Shown here piece after piece: positions 1 to 9,674 of a stretch of DNA of 46,658 nt (the first letter of the stretch is position 1; the number at the start of each line of letters is the position of its first letter). A model generated the notes under the pieces. It was not told where the DNA came from. It worked only from the letters and a program-made list of their open reading frames with translations, and made no database searches. The stretch is taken from the NCBI GenBank assembly GCA_001414345.1, contig LLCB01000394.1, positions 1 through 46,658 of the forward strand. Reading direction: 5' to 3'. Origin of the DNA: Hymenoscyphus infarciens (Eukaryota > Ascomycota > Leotiomycetes > Helotiales > Helotiaceae). Made by a program: the position numbers and the translations under genes.

Positions 1-3000
1 TATTATTTCTAGTAAGATAATCGATAATTAAATCTGTTATTTAGTAGTATTACTATTAGAATAATAGATAAATAAATCGATTATTTAGTATTATTACTAG
101 TAAGGTAATTGATAAATAAATTGATTACCTAGTATTATTACCTAGTATTATTACTAGTAAAGTAATCGATAAATAAATCGATTACCTAGTATTATTACCT
201 AGTATTATTACTAGTAAAGTAATCGATAAATAAATCGATTACCTAGTATTATTATTACTAGTAAGATAATCGATAAATAAATCGATTACTTAGTAGTATT
301 ATTTCTAGTAAGATAATCGATAATTAAATCTGTTATTTAGTAGTATTACTATTAGAATAATAGATAAATAAATCGATTATTTAGTATTATTACTAGTAAG
401 GTAATTGATAAATAAATTGATTAGCTAGTATTATTATTACTAGTAAGATAATTGATAAATAAATCGATTACCTAGTAGTATTACTATTAAGGTAATAGAT
501 AAATAAATCGATTACTTAGTATTATTACTAGTAAAGTAATTAATAAATAAATCGATTACCTAGTATTATTATTACTAGTAAGATAATCGATAAATAAATC
601 GATTACTTAGTAGTATTACTATTAAGGTAATAGATAAATAAATCGATTACCTAGTATTATTACTAGTAAAGTAATCGATAAATAAATCGATTACCTAGTA
701 TTATTACTAGTAAAGTAATTAATAAATAAATCAATTACTTAGTATTATTACTAGTAAGATAATCAATAAATAAATCAATTACCTAGTATTATTATTACTA
801 GTAAGGTAATTAATAAATAAATCAATTACCTAGTAGTATTATTTCTAGTAAAGTAATCAATAAATTAATTAATTACCTAGTATTATTACTAGTAGTATTA
901 TTTCTAGTAAAGTAATAGATAAATAAATCAATTACCTAGTAGTATTATTTCTAGTAAGATAATTAATAACTAAATCAATTACCTAGTATTATTATTACTA
1001 GTAAAGTAATTAATAAATAAATCGATTATCTAGTAGTATTATTTCTAATAAGGTAATTAATAAATAAATCAATTACCTAGTAGTATTATTTCTAGTAAGA
1101 TAATTAATAACTAAATCAATTACCTAGTATTATTATTACTAGTAAGGTAATTAATAAATAAATCAATTACCTAGTAGTATTATTTCTAGTAAAGTAATTA
1201 ATAAATTAATTAATTACCTAGTATTATTACTAGTAGTATTATTTCTAGTAAAGTAATAGATAAATAAATCAATTACCTAGTAGTATTCTTTCTAGTAAGA
1301 TAATTAATAACTAAATCAATTACCTAGTATTATTATTACTAGTAAAGTAATTAATAAATAAATCGATTATCTAGTAGTATTATTTCTAATAAGGTAATTA
1401 ATAAATAAATCAATTACCTAGTAGTATTATTTCTAGTAAGATAATTAATAACTAAATCAATTACCTAGTATTATTATTACTAGTAAGGTAATTAATAAAT
1501 AAATCAATTACCTAGTAGTATTATTTCTAGTAAAGTAATTAATAAATTAATTAATTACCTAGTATTATTACTAGTAGTATTATTTCTAGTAAAGTAATAG
1601 ATAAATAAATCAATTACCTAGTAGTATTCTTTCTAGTAAGATAATTAATAACTAAATCAATTACCTAGTATTATTATTACTAGTAAAGTAATTAATAAAT
1701 AAATCGATTATCTAGTAGTATTATTTCTAATAAGGTAATTAATAAATAAATCAATTATCTAGTAGTATTATTTCTAGTAAGATAATTAATAAATTAATCA
1801 ATTACCTAGTATTATTATTACTAATAAGATAATTAATAAATAAATCAATTACCTAGTATTATTACTAGTAAAGTAATTAATAAATAAATCGATTATCTAG
1901 TATTATTATTTCTAGTAAAATAATTAATAAATAAATCAATTACTTAATAGTATTATTTCTAGTAAAGTAATTAATAAATTAATCACTTATCTAGTATTAT
2001 TATTTCTAATAAGATAATTAATAAATAAATCAATTATCTAGTAGTATTATTTCTAGTAAGATAATTAATAAATTAATTAATTATCTAGTATTATTATTTC
2101 TAGTAAGATAATTAATAAATAAATCAATTACCTAGTATTATTATCTAATATTATTACTAGTAAGGTAATTAATAAATAAATCGATTACCTAGTATTATTA
2201 TCACTAGTAAGATAATTAATAAATAAATCGATTACCTAGTAGTATTACTATTAAGATAATAGATAAATAAATCGATTACCTAGTATTATTACTACTAAGA
2301 TAATCGATAAATAAATCGATTACCTAGTATTATTATCTAGTATTATTACTACTAAGGTAATCGATAAATAAATCGATTACCTAGTATTATTATTACTAGT
2401 AAGATAATTAATAAATAAATTAATTACCTAGTAGTATTATTTCTAGTAAAGTAATTAATAAATTAATCGATTACCTAGTATTATTATTACTAGTAGAGTA
2501 ATTGATAAATTAATTAATTACCTAGTATTATTATTTCTAATAAGATAATCGATAAATAAATCGATTACTTAGTAGTATTATTTCTAGTAAAGTAATTAAT
2601 AAATAAATCGATTACCTAGTATTATTATTACTAGTAAGATAATCGATAAATAAATCGATTACCTAGTAGTATTACTATTAAGATAATAGATAAATAAATC
2701 GATTACCTAGTATTATTACTAGTAAGATAATCGATAAATTAATCGATTATCTAGTATTATTACTAGTAAGATAATCGATAAATAAATCGATTACCTAGTA
2801 TTATTATTACTAGTAGAGTAATTAATAAATTAATTAATTACCTAGTATTATTATTACTAGTAAGATAATCGATAAATAAATCGATTACCTAGTAGTATTA
2901 CTATTAAGGTAATAGATAAATAAATCGATTATCTAGTATTATTAAATAAATCAATTACCTAGTATTATTACTAGTAAGGTAATCGATAAATAAATCGATT

Positions 3001-3505
3001 ATCTAGTAGTATTATTTCTAATAAAGTAATCGATAAATAAATCAATTACCTAGTATTATTATTACTAGTAAAGTAATCGATAAATAAATCAATTACTTAG
3101 TAGTATTATTTCTAGTAAGATAATTAATAAATAAATCAATTACCTAGTAGTATTATTTCTAGTAAGGTAATTAATAAATTAATCAATTATCTAGTATTAT
3201 TATTTCTAGTAAGATAATCGATAAATAAATCGATTACTTAGTAGTATTATTTCTAGTAAAGTAATTAATAAATTAATCGATTACCTAGTATTATTACTAG
3301 TAGTATTATTTCTAGTAAGATAATTAATAAATCAATTAATTACCTAGTATTATTATTTCTAGTAAGGTAATTAATAAATAAATTAATTATCTAGTATTAT
3401 TATTACTAGTAAAGTAATTAATAAATAAATTAATTATCTACTTCTATTTCTCTTAAATTTATTATAAGGTAATCGATAAATAAATCTATTACCTTATACT
3501 TTTTT
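1..3505. repeat. AT-rich satellite array, 44-47 bp palindromic unit
   Basis: About 75 head-to-tail copies fill the left edge. The core unit reads TAGTATTATTACTAGTAA, then GGTAATCGAT, a 6 bp spacer AAATAA, then ATCGATTACC. The two 10 bp arms are perfect inverted repeats in many units, so each unit could form a hairpin. Units come in about 44 and 47 bp forms, with one extra ATT. Variation between units is mostly at the CG of the arms (CGAT, CAAT, TGAT, TAAT), as expected from C:G to T:A transitions. Blocks of units are themselves duplicated: a 341 bp higher-order period is visible at about 940, 1281 and 1622, and positions 1-120 recur from 297. There is no coding potential. It could be centromeric, pericentromeric or other heterochromatic satellite; the sequence alone does not decide. 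Confidence 0.97.
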
Positions 3506-3613
3506 TTATATAGATAATTAATAAATTAATCGAGTATATAAAAACCGGTTCTTATAAACTTATAGTTAGATATACACATAAGATCCGACCCTTGGTAGAG
3601 TGTCTATGCATGC

Positions 3614-4732
3614 CTAAGGTGTACTTTCTTCTCTTTTCATCACATTGGTAGCAGTCTCTCGACCATCATTCACTCGACATCGTTCTCCCAATAGACGGGC
3701 ATTCGCCCTTATCTCAGTGCCACTTTTATTATCTCCATCTAGGAGCATGCACAAGGCCGCACCAAATTCCGCAACTTTAGAGTGCGATTTTGAGATTCTC
3801 GGCACAGGTCGCATTGCCATAAGTATCGTACCTACAGGAGTAAATATTTGCGCCACCCCGGACCTATTATGTTGGATATGCAGCCAGTACCATCGTTTGG
3901 AACGAGGTTGGGGATAACTTCACTCACCTGCGCGTCTCAAAGTACGCGTTAGCCCCTCCATATGAACATGCGCTAGCACTCCGGGTCGTGTTAGCAGATA
4001 ACCGCCAACCACAACACCATCTTGACCCTTCTTTCTTCGGTCCACGAATCTTCAAGAGCAGCCGTCACGCTGGCTAAATAGTCGTCTTCGGGCACCTTCC
4101 TCTTCCTCGAAACCAACACCCGTGGGTGTGCCCGCACCAGCCCTCTTGCAAGAGCGCTACAGTCTTCTTCTGACAGCGCAGGATGAGAGCCACAGCTCAC
4201 CACGACCTTTGGCGTCTCGCCACCGCCCATCCATTTCAAAGGTTGGTGGCCATCTGCCGTAATGCCATGGACAGCAAGGGGTAAAGAGATATTAGGGTCA
4301 TAGGCGGTGATATTGTTTAGAATGAGGTCTAATGGTGCTCAATGCTGGAAGGTCTGGAAGCAAATATTGTGTTCTTTCGGAGACATGCGGTCCAATACTC
4401 GGAATCGGCCAGGAAGTCCGAGGGCTCTGCCACCATCTGGCGAAAAAGGGGCGACAGCAAGAAACAATGAGACGCACAAGAATATACACATTGGGCAGAA
4501 TTAGGTGAGCAGGTAAGGAAATTGGAAACCCTGAAGACATGGCTGGGTATTTCCATAATACGCCTCCCCTCGGTTGGATTGAGGCCAGCAAGTCTTTGAG
4601 GCCCATTGGAGACAAAATCACCAGCTTCATTCCCCTCACACTGTGTCGACAAGCGTCGATCTCAGGCGTGAGGGTTGGATCAACCGCTACGACTTGCGGT
4701 GATATCACGGGAATGTTGTACCCACATTGTTG
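3614..4732 (-). pseudogene. Family-1 glycosyltransferase (UDP-glycosyltransferase) relic
   Basis: Read on the minus strand, pieces of a fungal UDP-glycosyltransferase appear in order but in different frames. Near 4540-4650 is a KLVILSPMGLKDLLASIQPR-like segment followed by GGVLWKYPAMSSGFP. At 3991-4320 comes a GETPKVVVSCGSHPALSEED stretch, the usual start of the C-terminal Rossmann domain, and then RVKMVLWLAV. At 3927-3965 is SYGGANAYFETRR, matching the donor-binding HGGxxSxxE region with His replaced by Tyr. At 3614-3760 is a tail resembling the usual C-terminal helices (ANARLLGERCRVNDGRETA), ending in a stop. Frameshifts and stops (for example a TGA before the 4320 segment) break the reading frame. 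A TIR element sits at the N-terminal side (4733-5024), and 5025-5292 may hold further remnants. The family call is from motif order and is fairly secure; substrate cannot be inferred. Intact relatives glycosylate sterols, lipids or secondary metabolites. Confidence 0.72.
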
Positions 4733-5024
4733 AGTTTTGCTAAATCCCCTGACCCTTTTGACTAAATCGCCTGATCTAACTAAATTAGGACATTTTCCGG
4801 TCGCGAACACTACCAAAGTACAAAATCATATATCACTAACCCTTCTCCCTAGCCCTAACCCATACCCGATCCCTAACCCTAACTAACCCTAACTAACCCT
4901 AACCTCAAAAACCAGTTGACTATCCCTTAGAATAGACAATTAGTGTCGTGCGCGCGCAATAGGAGTGCCTAATCGGGTTAGAGTCAGGCGATTTAGTCAA
5001 AAGGGTCAGGGGATTTAGCTGAAG
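4733..5024. mobile_element. 292 bp non-autonomous TIR element (MITE) carrying telomere-like repeats
   Basis: The ends are near-perfect inverted repeats of about 42 bp. The left arm 4739-4780 begins GCTAAATCCCCTGACCC; the right arm, about 4977-5020, ends GGGTCAGGGGATTTAGC. The element is flanked on both sides by the same 11 bp, CCACATTGTTG (4722-4732 and 5025-5035), a clear target-site duplication. TIRs with 9-11 bp duplications fit Mutator-like (MULE) elements; no transposase is encoded. The interior holds a run of CCCTAA-type repeats (separate entry). It lies inside the glycosyltransferase relic, so insertion either broke the gene or followed its decay. Confidence 0.9.
4836..4904. repeat. 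Interstitial telomere-like (CCCTAA)n-type tract
   Basis: Repeats of CCCTAACC, CCCTAACTAA and CCCTAGCC run for about 70 bp in the interior of the TIR element. They are degenerate rather than perfect TTAGGG repeats. A short GGGTTAGAGT motif occurs near the other arm. Because the tract lies between the TIRs and the flanks are ordinary sequence, this is cargo of the element, not a chromosome end. Confidence 0.9.
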
Positions 5025-5035
5025 CCACATTGTTG

Positions 5036-6150
5036 GCTCACTTCCGCTTTCAAAACTCAAGAGCCGAGGTTCAGGTATTCGCGACAGAGATTTTTCCCCC
5101 TCCCTTTCCGTTTCTTTTTTGCAAGGTTTGAACCGAGAGTATGATGAATGAAATTTGGGCAGTGTTGTCCCATGCTCTCATAATTGAGGGGTTGCGGGTT
5201 TCTGGAAAGTCAATGAGCACCCATCTCACCCAAAGGTCTAGGTGGTGAGTCGCTCCCCTGCTCACCGTCACGTCTCTGGTGACCAATATCACGAGGCAGG
5301 TATCTCCAGGAAGGCCACAATTGAGAAGCTATTCTGTACTCTCCTCCCCACAATTATCATAAGCAAGGTATTGCACGCGTCCAGATACGACACGGACGGA
5401 ATAAGTTTGATTTTGTCTACGCCGGGAATATTCTTGTATGTGCTGTGCTGAAGCCTTGATGAGAGAGGAGAACGGAAATGAAGATGAAGGGGGAAAGGTT
5501 GCTGGAGAAGCCTTCCTCATTACGAACGACGAGCCCATGAAGTTCTGGGGCTTTGTGCGTCTTGTTTGGCGACTTGGAGGTGATCGTACGCCGCCGGAGA
5601 AAAAAAGTGTTGCGGTGCCTATGTGAGTTGCATCTGTTGTGGTTTGGTTTGCTGAAAGGGCTGTGTGGGTGGTTATTGCTGGGAGGAGGATCCGGGAGAA
5701 GTTTAATTGAAGTCAGTTGGGAGATTGGTGTTTGAGTCAGACTCTGATTTTGGAAAGGTGAGGGAACGGTTACTGGGAAGCGAAATTTGAACTCAAGGAG
5801 GGGCGAGGAGTTAAGGTAACGGGCTTTGAAGAAAGCTATATAGGTACTCCAAGACGAATGGGATGAGTTCTGGTTTCCCTTGTCAAGCGAAGTGCATTTT
5901 TGCAGAGCAAAAACATAATGGAGAGATAGAGGCAAAGTTGGGACCATTGTTGGCATGGCAGATAGACCAATCAGCAGACCTTTTACTGTAAGGAAAGAAC
6001 GACCGCTCATAATTATCAATTGTCCCAACTGGCCGGGTCAATGGAGTCAAGTTCTCCTAAACAATTGAAACAATTTATGGTATTGACCTAGATCGTCTGG
6101 AACAACTAATTCAATTGCAAGACTTAATAAGGCGTGTACATGAAGTGGTG
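5036..6150. other. Intergenic region, no convincing gene
   Basis: GC is moderate. The longest frame is a 203-codon minus-strand frame (5417-6028) with a low-complexity Ser/Asn/His-rich composition, no recognisable domain and a competing plus-strand frame. I do not call it as a gene. Up to about 5292 there may be eroded N-terminal sequence of the adjacent glycosyltransferase relic. Confidence 0.5.
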
Positions 6151-6159
6151 GCAACCGTC

Positions 6160-7711
6160 CTAGGGCTCTTGAGTCCTTTCTGCCAAATGAAATATTCTTG
6201 CCCAGCCAGCATTTCCAATCAGCGTTTTGCACAACCTCCCATCTTCATCTCGTTCTTGGTTATTCTTTTCCAACTGCTTATCGAGCCCAAATCTGTCATT
6301 GAACTTTTGTGTAAGTTCATCGGAGATGGTATACGGAACACTACCACGAAAGTACAGCCTGTCGGAAGGATCAAGGATAAATTCACGTCCGAAAACAGCA
6401 ACTCGGCGTATCTCCTCGTGGAGGCGGTCAGTCAAGGTGTGCTTGGAAAGTGCGAGGTATCCATCGAGCAGGTGGTGTAGGAAGAAAGAACCATCGGAGT
6501 ACGTTCGTTGTGTTGGATCCGGAATCGACTTGTCCTTCAATGCACCATCTGGGTTCATCGCAGCTTCCGCAAGCTTCGTTGCACACTCCAAATGTTCTGG
6601 TCGCTTAGTGAGCTCGTATAGGAGAGTGAAACCATGAATGGCAAATCCGGTATTGTAAGTCCACTTCATCTTGTTGATCTCAGCCGATCCATCTTCCTTG
6701 TACTGCAAGCTATCCCATATCAATCCATCCTCAGGGTCTCGGAAGGTCTCTATCATAAATGCTAGGGCGCGTTGAGCAAAAGCGAAGAGGACTTGGTTGT
6801 GTTCTATGGCACAGATTCGAAGTGCAGCGACAGCAGCAGCTGTGGAGGATCTTGGGGTCAGTATTACAATTTTTAGAAGCATATCTGGTGTATAAACAGG
6901 GTATTGAGGAGAAATAAGTGCCTCGACACTCCCAAAACAGCCTGAAAGAGCGGGGGGGGGGACTGGGAGAATACCCACGTCCACAAGAGCATGCGTTTCG
7001 ACAATTCTGGTTGTTGATATGCCATGGAACTCCGCCATTCCTCTGAGCTGATGGCAAAATAAGATGAATCAGGATATCTTTTGCTTGTCCAAGAAAACTC
7101 CCATCGCCAGTTGCTTGGAAGGTACTGATGAGACTTTGGGCTGCATGTGCGTTGTCATCGTAGTATACATCTTCGTTTCCGGGAAACATCTTCCAGGCGC
7201 AGAAGCCATGTCTCTCTGGGTTCCAATATGCTTGTAGACAATCGATGGCTCTTGTAAGCTCTTTTGGAGACAGACACTCCGCAGCGGCATGTACCATAAT
7301 TACGACCGGCTGGCGAAGGTGTTAGCGCCTGCTATATTGAAAATTGTGCGAATACTCTGGGACAGTTATAAATATTATTCGAGAAAATTTAGAAGAATGA
7401 GAAATCTAAGTTATACATTCTCCCAACCGCTCTCGGAGAATGTGCGTATTATCATCCGAGAGCATCGCACAATAAGATAGAAGACTGTTGGTACATACCC
7501 AGACGACATAGCCAAAGTGGTCATTTGCACCAAGAGTGCTTTCTGACTTTACACGACCCTGGAACTGGCCATTATTAGATGAATAGAAGTAATTGAAGGT
7601 ACTCTTAGCAAGGTCGGTGGAACCAAAAAGTGTAGTATGGGAAGCCGATTGAGGAATGGCATGTTCCATGTTTTCGACTTTGCTACGGATACCTCGCATC
7701 AATTTCTTCAT
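6160..7711 (-). CDS. GH76-like (alpha-1,6-mannanase family) six-hairpin glycosidase
   Basis: Three exons join cleanly: 7711-7499, 7309-6975 and 6850-6160, giving 412 residues. Intron 1 (7498-7310) has a GTATGT donor, a GCTAAC branch site and a CAG acceptor. Intron 2 (6974-6851) has a GTATTC donor and AAG acceptor and contains a G9 run on the plus strand. The protein shows the (alpha/alpha)6 barrel pattern of GH76: EDVYYDDNAHAAQ (Asp122-Asp123, position of the paired catalytic aspartates), TGDGSFLGQAKDI, GGVPWH, SSTAAAVAALRI, GLIWDSLQYKEDG, TYNTGFAIHG and YSDGSFFLHHLLDGYLAL. The family hydrolyses or transfers alpha-1,6-mannan, mainly at the cell wall. Unusually, residues 1-40 contain no signal peptide, so this copy may be intracellular or the true first exon may lie upstream. 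The start is the first ATG of the open exon; ATGs at codons 5 and 15 are alternatives. Family call strong, substrate unknown. Confidence 0.85.
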
Positions 7712-8205
7712 CTTGTTTCGAGATATTAAAATGTCGTCCGCTGTTGACGTTCTTGCGACTCGAGATGAGAGGGTTTTTGAGGTCGAGGTTCACATAAAAA
7801 AACGCTCTGACCACGAGGTGGAGTGTCTCAATTGCCACCCTCCATGGAAACTGAGACGTGACAACCTCGAAAACTGACAAAAGAGATCTCCAAATACCCC
7901 ATCACATTGGTCTCCGCTAAATCATTCTTCAAACACTTTGTCAAATTACTCTGGCGATGGACAGACAATGAATACTTTGGGTTCGTAGCTCCCGAAGCTC
8001 TTGTCCAAGTGCTTACTCTAAAAACTTGGAACATTCTGAAATTAATCCAATTGTCTGGAACATTCAGTATCAATTATCCAAACTATCCGGGTTAATATTT
8101 TGAGTTATCCAAGAAAGTTGGGACAATAGGAGCTTGGGCAGGTACGAACATGAAGTAGTCACTGTTGTTCAACCGGAGTCATTCCACATTACCCATAAAT
8201 CAATC
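7712..8205. promoter_or_regulatory. Intergenic region upstream of the GH76-like gene
   Basis: About 490 bp lie between two minus-strand genes: 5' flank of the glycosidase and 3' flank of the next gene. No conserved frame is seen. Short related motifs recur at 8026-8058 (TTGGAACATTCTGAAATTAATCCAA and TGTCTGGAACATTC, two copies of GGAACATTC about 30 bp apart). No promoter element can be assigned with confidence. Confidence 0.35.
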
Positions 8206-9213
8206 TCAATCTGCTACATACATTCGATAATTGAAGGATTCAGCACAATGACCGCATTGGCCGCATTTTTCACTGCATCGCGTAAAGTCCTCAGCAGCAT
8301 TCATATCCATAACTCTTGAAGTCAAGGGATTGAACTTCAAAGGAAAGGGATCAGTGAATCCACTTGTACCTCCAACGGCTCCTCCTTCTGGCTTCTTACT
8401 TTCTTCATTCTTGTTTTTATTCGCCTTACTATTCCTTCTGTGCCTCTTACCATTCCCCGAGTCTGCTTGTCGCTGTTGAGTTTTCGGGATCGCGAATAAA
8501 TCGGCCGGCGGGGGGACGCTTTTTAAACTTTCCCTTCTGTGGTTGAATCCCTGTTCCCCACGTTTACTCGAAGTCGTCTTTTCGTCTGGGAGTGGAGGAG
8601 GGGGAGGATTACTTCTTTCGGTATCATTTATGGTCTTTAAGTTCCCAGCACTGATGAAGTTCATCGCCTGCCATTTTTGCAACTGGCCGTTGGCAGTACT
8701 GGGAACAAACACAGGGGCTGAGCCTCTGAGGGGTGTCGATTTCGTCGATGCAGGCTTCCAATTTCTTGTTAGCGGCGTTGGTAATTTCCTCTCTCGGTAT
8801 CACTAACAGTCGGAGAATCCTCAAAAAAAGCCGTGCCTTTGAAGATCTCGTTTATTTCAGCTACTTCCTCTTCAGACAAGTTGATATTGACATGCGGGCC
8901 CCTATACGTGGCTGGACCATCCCCGGCTGTCTTTTCTGGTAAGTCTTTGGGACTTCCAGAATTCACGGCCCCATCTGCAGGCGCTTTTTGGGATGGGTAG
9001 GATGTTTTCTTGGTTTCATTCATAGCTCGAGTTCTTCCCCATGCGGATGACACTGTGTGGAGTTTGGATTCTGGAAGTATGGTGAAAGCTCCGTCGTTTA
9101 GACTCCTAAATCACCCCGTATCGTCTTATGAAGAGATGCGGGGTTAGTGTAACAACAAGTCTGGTGCTCAATTACTGGGACAGCTGACGGAGAATCAGTC
9201 TTCTTGGTGCCAT
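8206..9213 (-). CDS. Conserved-looking protein of unknown function, proline-rich with Cys-rich tail
   Basis: I do not recognise the family. A well-supported intron (8807-8755, 53 bp, GTTAGT donor, GCTAAC branch, AAG acceptor) joins exon 9105-8808 to exon 8754-8206 in frame. The joined frame stays open upstream to an acceptor at 9106. A short first exon with ATG at 9213 (9213-9182) fits the phase and gives 292 residues, but its donor (GTCCCA) is poor. The minimal alternative start is the ATG at 9023. Visible features: an N-terminal segment SLNDGAFTILPESKLHTVSS, an acidic helix NLSEEEVAEINEIF, a run of five prolines (NPPPPPLPDE), a Lys/Asn-rich basic stretch suggesting nuclear localisation or disorder, and a C-terminal CSEKCGQCGHC cluster that could bind metal. 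It lies about 500 bp upstream of, and on the same strand as, the glycosidase gene, with no evident functional link. Confidence 0.6.
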
Positions 9214-9674
9214 ATTGAGCTCTCTCAAATAGAGGATTCTACAGGTCGTTTCTCGCTATAGTGGTATTATTCCGTATTCATCGTGATATTTTAATGCGAT
9301 GAGAAGAAATCGACCAACGTTGAGATCAAAAGACCTTGGGGAAGTGAAATCTTACGCGGGGCATCATGTGATGCTCTGTCTAAATTGCCGTCTGGCCACA
9401 ATTCTTCTAATACATTATTTTTTTGGGTTTAAGTCAAGTGAGGGTTTCCAAATATAGTTATTGAATTCGGAGCGGTCTATATTTCAGGAGTTTGTTCGTG
9501 TAAATAATCTAGGCCATGCCAAAAAAACCCCGTCAGCTCTGGAGGCCCGGAAATCCGTAGCCTGCTGCAAGACTTCAGCTGCGATGCCTTGACATCTCAC
9601 TCCACCCAAAAATTCTGCCCCACTCCAGGCTTGTTGTTACGACTGCTTCGATCACCCATGTAGAATCGATCACA
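9214..9674. promoter_or_regulatory. Divergent intergenic region
   Basis: About 460 bp separate the minus-strand unknown gene from the plus-strand broken gene. It should contain the promoters of both. I see no clear TATA box or CT block that decides a start; ATG 9675 sits in a good context (CACAATGG). Confidence 0.35.

Noticed and set aside
1..3505. CRISPR-like regular repeats
   Set aside because: Units are contiguous with no unique spacers and the host is a eukaryote; this is a satellite.
4836..4904. True telomere or chromosome end
   Set aside because: The tract is degenerate and short, and lies between inverted repeats with matching target duplications and ordinary sequence on both sides.
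5417..6028. 203-codon minus-strand frame as a gene
   Set aside because: Low-complexity composition, no domain, no splice support and overlapping frames on the other strand.
6853..7038. Continuous frame joining the two halves of the GH76-like gene without an intron
   Set aside because: The frame upstream of SSTAAAV does not match the preceding exon and reads poorly; a GTATTC...AAG intron restores the family pattern.
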